DNA from: JAVVHH01 sp965276815 | GTDB lineage: Bacteria; Pseudomonadota; Alphaproteobacteria; Acetobacterales; Acetobacteraceae | Length of the DNA: 64,000 nucleotides | Direction: 5' to 3' | NCBI GenBank assembly: GCA_965276815.1 | Contig: CBDIBE010000005.1 | Coordinates: 62,001 to 126,000, forward strand | Shown: positions 25,687-35,953 of the stretch, in pieces | Layout of the letters: every line of letters begins with the position of its first letter | Position numbering within the stretch: the first letter of the stretch is position 1 | Position numbers and translations under genes: made by a program | Notes under the pieces: model-generated | The model's database searches: none | Told to the model about the DNA's origin: nothing | What the model saw: only the letters and a program-made list of their open reading frames with translations

Positions 25687-27288
25687 ATGTCGTCGACGAC
25701 ACACGACGCGCACGAGCATGACGACCACCACGGCCACCATCCCGATTTCGTCCATCGCTGGCTGTTCAGCACCAACCACAAGGACATCGGCACCCTTTAC
25801 CTGCTCTTCGCGGTCTGCGCGGGTCTGGTCGGCGTGGCCCTCTCCGTGTTCATGCGCATGGAGCTGCAGAACCCGGGCCTGCAATACGTCTCGTCGGGTC
25901 AGCAGTGGAACGCGATCATCACCGCGCACGGGCTGATCATGATCTTCTTCATGGTCATGCCGGCGATGATCGGCGGGTTCGGCAACTGGTTTGTGCCGAT
26001 CATGATCGGCGCGCCCGACATGGCCTTCCCGCGCCTCAACAACATCAGCTTCTGGCTGCTGGTCCCGGCCTTCACCCTCATCATGCTGGGCCTGTTCACC
26101 GGTGACGGCGCCGGGTCCGGCTGGACGTTGTATCCGCCGCTCTCGAACGGGACGTACCAATCCGGCCCGGCAATGGACTACACGCTGTTCGCGCTGCACC
26201 TGGCCGGCATCTCGTCGCTGCTCGGCGCGATCAACTTCATCACCACCATCTTCAACATGCGCGCCCCGGGCATGACGCTGCACAAGATGCCGCTGTTCGT
26301 CTGGTCGATCCTGGTGACGGCGTTCCTGCTGCTGCTGGCGCTGCCGGTGCTGGCCGGCGCGATCACCATGCTGATCACCGACCGCAACTTCGGCACCGCC
26401 TTCTTCGACCCGCAGGGCGGCGGCGACCCGGTGCTGTTCGAGCACCTGTTCTGGTTCTTCGGCCACCCCGAGGTCTACATCATGATCCTGCCGGGCTTCG
26501 GCATGATCAGCCACGTCGTCTCCACCTTTTCCAAGAAGCCGGTGTTCGGCTATCTCGGCATGGCCTACGCGATGGTGGCGATCGGCGTGGTCGGCTTCGT
26601 CGTGTGGGCGCACCACATGTTCGTCTCCGGCATCTCGGTCGACACGCGCGCCTACTTCATGGCCGCGACGATGATCATCGCGGTGCCCACCGGCATCAAG
26701 ATCTTCTCCTGGATCGCGACCATGTGGGGCGGCTCGATCGAGCTGAAGACGCCGATGCTGTTCGCGATCGGCTTCATCTTCCTGTTCACGTTGGGCGGCG
26801 TGACCGGGATCGTGCTGTCCAACGCCAGCATCGACGAGGTCCTGCACAACACCTACTATGTCGTGGCGCATTTCCATTACGTGCTGAGCCTGGGCGCGGT
26901 GTTCTCGATCTTCGCCGGGTTCTACTACTGGATCGGCAAAATGACGGGTAAGCCCTACCCGGAGTTCTGGGGCCAGGTGCATTTCTGGATGCAGTTCATC
27001 GGTGTGAACCTGACCTTCTTCCCGATGCACTTCCTGGGCCTGGCCGGCATGCCGCGCCGCTATCCGGACTATCCGGACGCCTTTGCCGGCTGGAACTTCG
27101 TCGCCTCGATCGGCTCGTACATCTCGGCCGCGTCGGTCCTGGTGTTCCTGTACGTCGTCTACCGGACCTTCACCTCGAAGGAGCATCTGGCGGACAATTA
27201 TTGGGGGGAGGGGGCCACGACGCTCGAATGGACGATCGCCTCGCCGCCGCCGTTCCACACATTCGAGGAACTGCCGCGGGTCCGCTGA
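25687..27288 (+). CDS. coxA: Cytochrome c oxidase subunit I (heme a, a3-CuB)
   Basis: 533 residues, twelve transmembrane helices, catalytic core of the aa3 oxidase. CuB and a3 ligands are in FGHPEVYI and WAHHMFVSG; both heme ligands are in VVAHFHYVLS; the D-channel Asp is in IGAPDMAFP and the K-channel Lys in PTGIKIFSW. The Glu in HPEVY marks an A1-type proton path. The Mg-site segment reads HNTYY (His387-Asn388) instead of HDTYY. The N-terminus is unusually His-rich (HDAHEHDDHHGHH), which may bind copper. It ends in TGATG with ctaB. Confidence 0.97.
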   Translation: MSSTTHDAHEHDDHHGHHPDFVHRWLFSTNHKDIGTLYLLFAVCAGLVGVALSVFMRMELQNPGLQYVSSGQQWNAIITAHGLIMIFFMVMPAMIGGFGNWFVPIMIGAPDMAFPRLNNISFWLLVPAFTLIMLGLFTGDGAGSGWTLYPPLSNGTYQSGPAMDYTLFALHLAGISSLLGAINFITTIFNMRAPGMTLHKMPLFVWSILVTAFLLLLALPVLAGAITMLITDRNFGTAFFDPQGGGDPVLFEHLFWFFGHPEVYIMILPGFGMISHVVSTFSKKPVFGYLGMAYAMVAIGVVGFVVWAHHMFVSGISVDTRAYFMAATMIIAVPTGIKIFSWIATMWGGSIELKTPMLFAIGFIFLFTLGGVTGIVLSNASIDEVLHNTYYVVAHFHYVLSLGAVFSIFAGFYYWIGKMTGKPYPEFWGQVHFWMQFIGVNLTFFPMHFLGLAGMPRRYPDYPDAFAGWNFVASIGSYISAASVLVFLYVVYRTFTSKEHLADNYWGEGATTLEWTIASPPPFHTFEELPRVR

Positions 27289-28226
27289 TGTCCAATACCG
27301 TCCAAACCCTTCCGGCGCCCGCAGAACAGGCGGAAATCCGCGACTGGTTCGTCCTGCTCAAGCCGCGCGTGGTCAGCCTGGTGGTGTTCACTGGGGTCAT
27401 CGGCCTCGTCTTGGCGCCGGGCTCGCTCCACCCGGTGCTGGCGTTCACGTCGGTGCTGTGCATCGCCGTGGCGGCCGGGGCGGCCGGCGTGATCAACATG
27501 TGGTACGACCGCGACATCGACGCGCTGATGCGCCGGACCGCCAAGCGGCCCATCCCGTCCGGCCGGATCGAGCCCGGCGAGGCGCTGGGCTTCGGCATCG
27601 TGCTCGCCGTGGCCTCGGTGCTGCTGATGTATCTGGCGACCAACACCGCCGCGGCGGCGGTGTTGACGCTGTCGATCCTGTTCTACGTCTTCATCTACAC
27701 GATCTGGCTGAAGCGCCGGACGCCGCAGAACATCGTCATCGGCGGCGCCGCCGGCGCCTTCCCGCCGGTGATCGGCTGGGCCGCCGTGACCGGCAGCGTC
27801 GACGTGCTGCCGCTGCTGATGTTCGCCATCGTCTTTTTCTGGACCCCGCCGCATTTCTGGTCCCTCTCGCTCTACGCGTCCGGCGACTACGCGCGGGCCG
27901 GGGTGCCGATGCTGCCAGTCGTCGCCGGCGCACGCGCGACCCGGCGGCAGATTGCGTTCTACACCGTCGTCCTCGTCGCTGCCTCGCTGCTGCCCTGGGT
28001 CCTCGGCTATGCCGGGCTGTTTTATGGCGTGTCAGCGCTGGTCCTCGGGCTGATCTACCTCGCCGCCTCCGCGCGCGTGCTGTGGGACAAGCAGGACGCG
28101 GACGGGCGCAGCCTCACCAAGGACAAGCCTGCGCGTTTCGCCTTCCGCTATTCGCTCGCCTATCTGTTCCTGCTCTTCCTCGCGCTGCCCATCGACCGAT
28201 TGCCCATCCACCGGCTAATCGGCTGA
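27288..28226 (+). CDS. ctaB: Protoheme IX farnesyltransferase (heme O synthase)
   Basis: 312 residues, UbiA-superfamily membrane prenyltransferase with about nine helices. The prenyl-diphosphate site is NMWYDRDIDALMRRT, and the second polar loop is near YASGDYARAGVPMLP. It adds farnesyl to protoheme on the way to heme a. The ATG overlaps the coxA stop by one base (TGATG), so the oxidase subunit and its heme-making enzyme are co-translated. Confidence 0.95.
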   Translation: MSNTVQTLPAPAEQAEIRDWFVLLKPRVVSLVVFTGVIGLVLAPGSLHPVLAFTSVLCIAVAAGAAGVINMWYDRDIDALMRRTAKRPIPSGRIEPGEALGFGIVLAVASVLLMYLATNTAAAAVLTLSILFYVFIYTIWLKRRTPQNIVIGGAAGAFPPVIGWAAVTGSVDVLPLLMFAIVFFWTPPHFWSLSLYASGDYARAGVPMLPVVAGARATRRQIAFYTVVLVAASLLPWVLGYAGLFYGVSALVLGLIYLAASARVLWDKQDADGRSLTKDKPARFAFRYSLAYLFLLFLALPIDRLPIHRLIG

Positions 28227-28230
28227 GGCC

Positions 28231-28380
28231 GTGCCGGACGACAACCCGCGCCTGCTCGATGTCGCGCTCAAACGGCGGCAGCGCTCGCGCAACCTGGTGC
28301 TGCTGATCGTTCTGCTTGCGGTGGCGGCGCTGTTCTACGCCATCGCGGTGGTCAAGTTTCGGGTGAGTGGACACGTATGA
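28231..28380 (+). CDS. 49-residue single-helix membrane protein between ctaB and ctaG
   Basis: GTG start 4 bp after the ctaB stop, TGA overlapping the ctaG ATG in ATGA. The product has a charged N-terminus (LLDVALKRRQRSR), one transmembrane helix (LVLLIVLLAVAALFYAIAVV) and a short tail KFRVSGHV. A small protein occupies this slot in many alphaproteobacterial cox operons (often called CoxF) and is thought to help assembly or copper delivery. It is short enough to be missed by automated calling. Position and topology support it; direct homology cannot be judged by eye. Confidence 0.7.
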   Translation: MPDDNPRLLDVALKRRQRSRNLVLLIVLLAVAALFYAIAVVKFRVSGHV

Positions 28381-28991
28381 AGCGCAACAATTTCATCGGC
28401 GCTGGCCTTGCTGCCTGCGTGGTCGCAATGCTTGGCGTCTCCTTCGCCGCGGTGCCGCTCTACCGGATGTTCTGTGCCGCGACCGGCTATGCAGGAACGC
28501 CGCAGATCGGCGGGGCGGATGGTCCAGGCGCGGGCGGCGGGACCATCACTGTCCGTTTCGACGCCAACACCAGTCCGATTCTGCCTTGGCGATTCCAGCC
28601 ATCGCAGAACTCGCTCACCGTGCCGCTCGGCGAGGACCATCTGGCCTATTACGCCGGCCATAACCTCGCGGCGGTGCCGGTCACCGGTGTGGCGACCTAC
28701 ACCGTCAACCCGGAGAAAATCGCGCACTACTTCCACAAGACCGCCTGCTTCTGCTTCAACGCGCAAACATTGCAGCCGGGTCAGGACATGCAGTTCCCGC
28801 TGAGCTTTTGGGTGGATCCGGCGATCGCGACCGACCCCGACACCAAGGACGTGCACACAATCACGCTCTCGTACACGTTCTTCCGCTCGCTCGACGACGC
28901 GGCGCGGCGCGGCGGATTGGATCACGCCGGCCCGCATGTCGGACCGCTCGCCTCCGCCCCAAGCTTGAACACGCAGACAATTTCGCAATGA
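28377..28991 (+). CDS. ctaG: Cytochrome c oxidase copper chaperone CtaG/Cox11
   Basis: 204 residues. One N-terminal membrane anchor (FIGAGLAACVVAMLGVSFAA) is followed by the membrane-proximal cysteine in RMFCAATGY and the copper-binding pair in KTACFCFNAQ. Cox11 delivers copper to the CuB centre of subunit I from the periplasmic side. The beta-sandwich continues to TLSYTFFRS. Start overlaps the preceding small gene. Confidence 0.95.
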   Translation: MKRNNFIGAGLAACVVAMLGVSFAAVPLYRMFCAATGYAGTPQIGGADGPGAGGGTITVRFDANTSPILPWRFQPSQNSLTVPLGEDHLAYYAGHNLAAVPVTGVATYTVNPEKIAHYFHKTACFCFNAQTLQPGQDMQFPLSFWVDPAIATDPDTKDVHTITLSYTFFRSLDDAARRGGLDHAGPHVGPLASAPSLNTQTISQ

Positions 28992-29031
28992 TGCGCCCGC
29001 TTACGGACAGCCCGCCTTCGGATAGGATGCC

Positions 29032-29919
29032 ATGAACAGCGAGACCACGACGGCGACCGTGCTCCCCGAGCACGACGACACTCACACGCACGCCATCGAC
29101 AGTTCGGGGCTGAAGCAGCCCTATCACCTCGTCAATCCGAGCCCGTGGCCGATCGTCGGCGCGGCCGGCGGCGGATTGCTGCTGTTCGGCATCGTCGAGT
29201 GGGCGCACGGCATCAGCATGCTGCCGTTCATCGTCGGTGTGATCCTGGTGTTCAGCGTCGCCTTCCTGTGGTGGCGCGACGTGCTGCGCGAGAGCGCGAC
29301 GCCGGGTCTGCACTCGCCTGTCGTCCGCCTGGGCCTGCGCTACGGGATGACGTTGTTCATCGCCAGCGAGGTGATGTTCTTCGTCGCCTTCTTCTGGGCC
29401 TACTTCCACTACGCGATCTACCCGGAACACGTCCTTGACGTCACCAACCCGACCTGGCCGCCGGCGGGGGTGAACACGTTCAACCCGTTCGGCATCCCGC
29501 TGCTGAACACGATGATCCTGCTGCTGTCCGGCACGACGGTGACCTGGGCGCACCACGCGCTGATCGAGGGGGACCGCAAGCACCTGATCATGGGGCTCGG
29601 CTTCACGATCCTGCTGGGCCTCAGCTTCACCTGCCTGCAGGTGGTCGAGTATTCCGACGCGCCGTTCAAGTTCGAGGGCGGCGGCGTATATCCCTCGACC
29701 TTCTTCCTGGCGACCGGCTTTCACGGCTTCCACGTCATCGTCGGTACCTGTTTCCTGATCGTCTGCTGGTTTCGCTCCCGCCGCGGCGACTTCACGCCGG
29801 CGCGGCATTTCGGCTTCGAGGCCGCGGCCTGGTACTGGCACTTCGTCGACGTGGTGTGGCTGTTCCTGTTCACGGTGATCTACCTGGGCGGAGCCGGGTC
29901 GGCCGTCTCCTCAGGGTGA
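29032..29919 (+). CDS. coxC: Cytochrome c oxidase subunit III
   Basis: 295 residues, seven transmembrane helices. Landmarks are YHLVNPSPWPIVGA, the V-cleft residues in FIASEVMFFVAFFWAYFHY, TWAHHALIEGDRK and the C-terminal WYWHFVDVVWLFLF. Subunit III stabilises proton uptake by the D-channel. An extra Glu/His/Asp/Thr-rich N-terminus (residues 1-30) precedes the conserved start. The last codon overlaps the SURF1 GTG in GTGA. Confidence 0.96.
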   Translation: MNSETTTATVLPEHDDTHTHAIDSSGLKQPYHLVNPSPWPIVGAAGGGLLLFGIVEWAHGISMLPFIVGVILVFSVAFLWWRDVLRESATPGLHSPVVRLGLRYGMTLFIASEVMFFVAFFWAYFHYAIYPEHVLDVTNPTWPPAGVNTFNPFGIPLLNTMILLLSGTTVTWAHHALIEGDRKHLIMGLGFTILLGLSFTCLQVVEYSDAPFKFEGGGVYPSTFFLATGFHGFHVIVGTCFLIVCWFRSRRGDFTPARHFGFEAAAWYWHFVDVVWLFLFTVIYLGGAGSAVSSG

Positions 29920-30616
29920 GCACGGCGGCCACAGCGGGGCGGCCCAGCCGCCTCCGCCCGCTGCTCTGGCCGGCGATCACGACGGCCCTCATGCTCGCAC
30001 TCACGGTCGGCCTCGGGGTGTGGCAACTGCAGCGGCTGGCGTGGAAGACGGCGCTGCTGGCCGATATCGACCGCGCCGAGGCCGCGCGCGCAATCCGGCT
30101 GCCGCCCGTGCCGACGCCGTTCACCAAGGTCGAGGTGACGGGCCATTTCCGCGACGATCTGGCCGCCTATTATGGCGCCGACGTCCGGCCCACGCCGTCC
30201 GGCCCGGCCATGGGCGCGCAACTGATCACCCCGTTGGAGCGTCCGGGCGGCGACCCCGTGCTGGTCGATCGCGGCTGGGTGCCCGAGGGTGCCGCCATCC
30301 CGCCAAGCCCGGATCAGGTCATGGTCATCGGCTACGTCCGCCCGCCGGAGCATCCGAGCTGGTTCACCGGGACGGACAATCCAGCCAAGCACCGCTTCTA
30401 CGAGCTTGACCCGGCGGCAATCGGCGCCGCACTGGGGATGAGCCAAGTCGCTCCCTTCACCCTCGTGGCGCTGGGATCGCCGAACGCGGTCCCGGCGCCG
30501 GCGCAGACCCTGCCGCGCCCGCCGAACGATCACCTCTCCTATGCGGTGACCTGGTTCAGCCTCGCCATCTGCTTGCTCGGCGTGTTCGCCGTCTACGCCA
30601 GAAAGGCGCTCCGCCA

Positions 30617-30620
<4 letters not shown>
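29916..30620 (+). CDS. SURF1-like cytochrome oxidase assembly protein
   Basis: 234 residues with a membrane helix at each end (LLWPAITTALMLALTVGLGV and YAVTWFSLAICLLGVFAVY) and a periplasmic domain between them. Family motifs are LGVWQLQRLAWK, VTGHF, VLVDRGWVP and RFYELD. Bacterial Surf1 proteins bind heme a and help load it into subunit I. It overlaps coxC at its start and the M32 peptidase at its end, both by GTGA. Confidence 0.92.
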
Positions 30621-32107
<1,487 letters not shown>

Positions 32108-32996
32108 CCCTCAGGCTGTGCAAAAACCCAGCGCACGCCGCTTTAGGCGGCTTGGTACGCAGCCGGCCCTCGTAGTCGCGCTTGCCGAGAGGCACGCCGC
32201 GCGAGCGCAGGATGTCGTAGGCAGTGACGGCGTGGAAATGGAAGTTGGGCAGTGAAAACGAGAGGATTAGGGTCTCCGACGTGAAGGCGAGCCTCCGCGG
32301 GCCGATCTGAAGGTCCAGGTCCTTGCCCGCCCAGCCGTTGACCTCGTCGGGGGTGAACGCCCCTAGCGCCGTTTCCGCCTGACCGATCATGGCCTGCAGG
32401 TCGGCGAAGGGGACCGGCCCGACCAGGGCGGGCGGGGCGAACACGCCGGTCTTGGCGGCCTCCAACCCCCACACGGAATGGTGCCACGCCGCTTCGATCT
32501 GGAAATGGAAGGGCGCCATGTCGTCGAAGAGCCGGGCGTGCACGAAGTCGTCCGGATCGGCGCCGGTCTCGGCGCAGTGCCTGGCCGCGCGGTCGAGGAA
32601 GCCCCCCACGGCCCCCACGGTCTGCAAGAAGGTCGGCACGCTGAGGTCGTAGAATGATGTCGCCACCAACTTCCCCTTGCTTGAATCGGATCGCCTCAGC
32701 GCCATGCGGCCCCGCCCCGTCGTGGAGGACTAAGCACCAAATTCTAGGCAGTCGTCGATCCGGAATCTATCCGGCACAGGCGCTTCGGGCGAGCCAGCAG
32801 TCGTCGTGAATACCTTGCGGGGAACCTGTTTCTGTAAGTCCGCTCGGCGTAGCTTGCGGCGCGGGTTGGACGTTTTGGCACAGCCTGCCCTGCAACCCCC
32901 GGCGCCAGCCTGCGCTTGGCGCTACACGCGCGGCGGTGCTAGAGCGCAGCCGGCAAACCGGCACGTAGGCGCGGTATTGAGGAAGGATGCACGGCC

Positions 32997-33287
32997 ATGG
33001 CCGACATAAAAATGACCCCCATTGACCTCGAACCCAATGAAGTCGCCCTGGTAATCGGCGAGGAGGACGGGTCGATGACCGTTCGCGTCGTCCCCGCGCG
33101 CGAACTTCCCGAAGGGGCGACTGACGTGCCGGAACCGTACGAAATCGCCGTTGCGCTGGCGATGCGGCTGCTGAACGATCCGGATTTCCACGACGACGTG
33201 CTCGAATGGTACGAAAGTCAGGAAGATGAGGCCGACGAGGATGACGCGCTGGACGAGGAGGAAGAGGACGGCAAGCGGCCCGCGTAA
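32997..33287 (+). CDS. Small acidic protein upstream of thrC, unknown function
   Basis: 96 residues, strongly acidic at the C-terminus (EDEADEDDALDEEEEDG). The first half, with VALVIGEEDGSMTVRVVPAR, looks like a small beta domain; the middle is helical (EIAVALAMRLLNDPDF). A GAGGAAGG site precedes the ATG by 10 nt. It ends 6 bp before the thrC GTG, so it is co-transcribed. I know it only as a hypothetical-protein type. Confidence 0.65.
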   Translation: MADIKMTPIDLEPNEVALVIGEEDGSMTVRVVPARELPEGATDVPEPYEIAVALAMRLLNDPDFHDDVLEWYESQEDEADEDDALDEEEEDGKRPA

Positions 33288-33293
33288 GCCTCA

Positions 33294-34691
33294 GTGAACT
33301 ACGTCTCCACCCGCGGGCAGGCGCCGCGCCGGGATTTCACTGGCGTCTTGCTCGCCGGGCTGGCGGAGGATGGCGGCCTGTACGTGCCGGAATCCTGGCC
33401 CCATTTTTCGGCTGCTGACCTGCGCGCCATGCGCGGCTTGAGCTATCCGGAGATCGCGGCCCGCGTCATGAGCCCGTTCGTCGGCGGCGCGATCGGGTTT
33501 GAAACCCTGCTTCTCCTGTGCCGCGACGCCTATGCTGGGTTCGGCCATCCCGCGGTTGCCCCGTTGGTCCAGCTCGAGACCGGGCTCTGGGCGCTGGAGC
33601 TGTTCCACGGCCCGACGCTGGCCTTCAAGGACATGGCGATGCAGCTGCTCGGACGGCTGTTCGACCTCGTCCTGAGCGAGCGGGGCGAGCGCATCACCAT
33701 CGTCGGCGCTACTTCCGGCGACACCGGCTCAGCGGCGATCGAGGCCTGCCGGGACCGCCCGCAGCTCGACGTGGTGATCCTGCATCCCGCCGGCCGCACC
33801 AGCGAGGTGCAGCGCCGGCAGATGACCACGGTCGACGCCGCCAACATCAAGAACATCGCCGTCGAAGGCACCTTCGACGACTGCCAGGACCTGGTGAAGG
33901 CGATGTTCGCCGACGCGCCGTTCCGCCGCGACCTGCGGCTATCCGCAGTCAACAGCATCAACTGGGCCCGGGTTGCCGCCCAGATTCCATACTATGTGGC
34001 GGCGGCCGTGGCGCTCGGCAGTCCGGACCGCGAAGTCGCCTTCAGCGTGCCGACCGGCAATTTCGGCAACGTTCTCGCCGCCTGGGCGGCCCGGCGCATG
34101 GGCGTGCCAATCGCCCAGCTGATCGCCGCCAGCAACCGCAATGACATCCTGACGCGTTTTTTGGACGCCAACGACATGAGCGTCCAGGGCGTACAGCCCA
34201 GCCTGTCGCCCAGCATGGACATCCAGGTCAGTAGCAACTTCGAGCGCCTGCTGTTCGAACTGCTCGACCGTGACCCGGCCGCCACCGCCGCCACCATGCA
34301 GGAATTCCGCGCCACCGGCCACATGCAGGTGCCCGACGCCGCCTGGCACCGCGCCCGCACGCTGTTCCACGGTTTCCGCCTCGATGACCCCGGCACATTG
34401 GCCGAAATCAAGCGCTTGGACGGCCAGGGCTATCTTGCGGACCCGCACAGCGCCATCGGCATCGCCGCCGCCCGCGCCCATCCCTGCCTGCACATCCCCA
34501 CGGTCGCCGCCGCGACCGCCCACCCCGCCAAATTTCCGGACGCAATCCGAGCCGCAATCGGCAAGCGCCCCCCTCTGCCTTCGCACCTCGCCGACCTATA
34601 TGACAGAGCCGAACATTATTCACGCGCGCCGAACGACCTCGGCCTTATCGAGGCCGAAATCCGCGCTTTCGCTTTAAGGAACGCTGCATGA
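33294..34691 (+). CDS. thrC: Threonine synthase
   Basis: 465 residues, fold-type II PLP enzyme converting O-phosphohomoserine to threonine. The Schiff-base lysine is in HGPTLAFKDMAMQ, followed by VGATSGDTGSAAIEA and the phosphate loop SVPTGNFGNVLA. MNYVSTRG is the typical N-terminus, here read from GTG. In many alphaproteobacteria thrC follows the cox/SURF1 genes and precedes the M16 peptidase, as here. Its stop overlaps the next ATG (ATGA). Confidence 0.96.
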   Translation: MNYVSTRGQAPRRDFTGVLLAGLAEDGGLYVPESWPHFSAADLRAMRGLSYPEIAARVMSPFVGGAIGFETLLLLCRDAYAGFGHPAVAPLVQLETGLWALELFHGPTLAFKDMAMQLLGRLFDLVLSERGERITIVGATSGDTGSAAIEACRDRPQLDVVILHPAGRTSEVQRRQMTTVDAANIKNIAVEGTFDDCQDLVKAMFADAPFRRDLRLSAVNSINWARVAAQIPYYVAAAVALGSPDREVAFSVPTGNFGNVLAAWAARRMGVPIAQLIAASNRNDILTRFLDANDMSVQGVQPSLSPSMDIQVSSNFERLLFELLDRDPAATAATMQEFRATGHMQVPDAAWHRARTLFHGFRLDDPGTLAEIKRLDGQGYLADPHSAIGIAAARAHPCLHIPTVAAATAHPAKFPDAIRAAIGKRPPLPSHLADLYDRAEHYSRAPNDLGLIEAEIRAFALRNAA

Positions 34692-35953
34692 CGGACGCCA
34701 TCCGCGTAACCCGCCTCCCGTCTGGCCTGACCGTCGTCACCGAGACCATGGACCGGGTCGAGACGGTCTCCTTCGGCGCCTACATCGCCACCGGCACCCG
34801 CAACGAGACCGAGGCCGAGAACGGCGCCTCGCACTTCCTCGAGCATATGGCGTTCAAGGGCACCGAGCGCCGGACTTCGGCCCAGATCGCCGAGGCGGTC
34901 GAGAATGTCGGCGGCCACATCAACGCCTACACGGCGCGTGAGCAGACCGCCTACTACGTCAAGCTGCTCAAGGAAGACCTCGCCCTCGGCGCCGACATCA
35001 TCGGTGACATCCTGACCCACAGCACTTTCGCCCCGGACGAGCTGGAGCGCGAGCGCGGCGTGATCCTGCAGGAGATCGGCCAGGCCAACGACACGCCGGA
35101 CGACATCATCTTCGACCGCTTCCAGGAGACCGCCTTCCCCGGCCAGCCGATGGGCCGCCCGGTGCTCGGCACCGAGACCTGCATCCGCGGCATGGAGCGC
35201 GGCCAGCTTACCGGCTACATGCACCGCCATTACGCGGCTGGGAACGTGGTCGTCGCCGGCGCCGGCGCGCTGCAGCACGAGACGGTCGTCGAGCTCGCCC
35301 GCAAGCACTTCGCCGACCTGCCCTCGGAGATGCCGAGCCGATTCGTCCCCGGCGCCTATGCCGGCGGCGAGTTTCGCGAGCCGCGCGAGCTCGACCAGGT
35401 CCACATCGTCCTCGGCTTCCCCGCCGTCTCCTACGCCGACCCCGACTATTACCCGGCGCTGCTGCTGAGCACGCTGCTGGGCGGCGGCATGTCGTCGCGG
35501 CTGTTCCAGGAAGTACGCGAGAAGCGCGGCCTGGTCTATTCGATCTATTCCTTCGCCGCGCCCTTCATCGATGGCGGCCTGTTCGGCGTCTATGCCGGCA
35601 CCGGCGAGCGCGAGGCCGAGGAGCTGATCCCGGTGACCATCGAGGAGCTGCGCAAGGTGCAGCGCTCGGTGAGCCAGGAGGAGCTGAACCGGGCACGGGC
35701 GCAGGTGAAGGCCGGCCTGCTGATGTCGCTCGAGAGCACTGGCAGCCGGTGCGAGCAGGTCGCGCGGCAGATGCAGGTCTTCGGCCGGATCATCCCGACC
35801 GAGGAGACGGTGGCCAAGTTGAGCGCCGTCGGTGTGGACGACATCCGCCGCGCCGCCGCCCGCATTTTCCGCGGCAAGCCCACCCTGGCCTCGGTGGGCC
35901 CCGCCGACGGTGTCCCCGCGCTGCCGGACATCGTCGATCGGCTCGCCGCATGA
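34688..35953 (+). CDS. M16 zinc peptidase, mitochondrial-processing-peptidase-like
   Basis: 421 residues. The inverted zinc motif HFLEH (in ASHFLEHMAFKGTERR) and the downstream Glu ligand region INAYTAREQTAYYV mark an active M16B subunit. This is the family from which the mitochondrial MPP beta subunit derives, and alphaproteobacterial members cleave basic presequence-like peptides. It is coupled to thrC and pmbA by ATGA overlaps on both sides. Confidence 0.93.
   Translation: MTDAIRVTRLPSGLTVVTETMDRVETVSFGAYIATGTRNETEAENGASHFLEHMAFKGTERRTSAQIAEAVENVGGHINAYTAREQTAYYVKLLKEDLALGADIIGDILTHSTFAPDELERERGVILQEIGQANDTPDDIIFDRFQETAFPGQPMGRPVLGTETCIRGMERGQLTGYMHRHYAAGNVVVAGAGALQHETVVELARKHFADLPSEMPSRFVPGAYAGGEFREPRELDQVHIVLGFPAVSYADPDYYPALLLSTLLGGGMSSRLFQEVREKRGLVYSIYSFAAPFIDGGLFGVYAGTGEREAEELIPVTIEELRKVQRSVSQEELNRARAQVKAGLLMSLESTGSRCEQVARQMQVFGRIIPTEETVAKLSAVGVDDIRRAAARIFRGKPTLASVGPADGVPALPDIVDRLAA

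Noticed and set aside
25576..27258. A 560-codon minus-strand open frame opposite coxA.
   Set aside because: His/Asp/Arg-rich product with no fold, exactly mirroring subunit I codons; an artefact of third-position GC.
32120..32160. Rho-independent terminator for the cox operon on the plus strand.
   Set aside because: The T-tract lies on the minus-strand side of the short GC hairpin, so it cannot end the plus-strand operon.
32806..33009. A 67-codon plus-strand frame (GTG start) in the gap before the acidic protein gene.
   Set aside because: No ribosome binding site, low-complexity basic product, and it overlaps the start region of the better-supported acidic protein gene in another frame.
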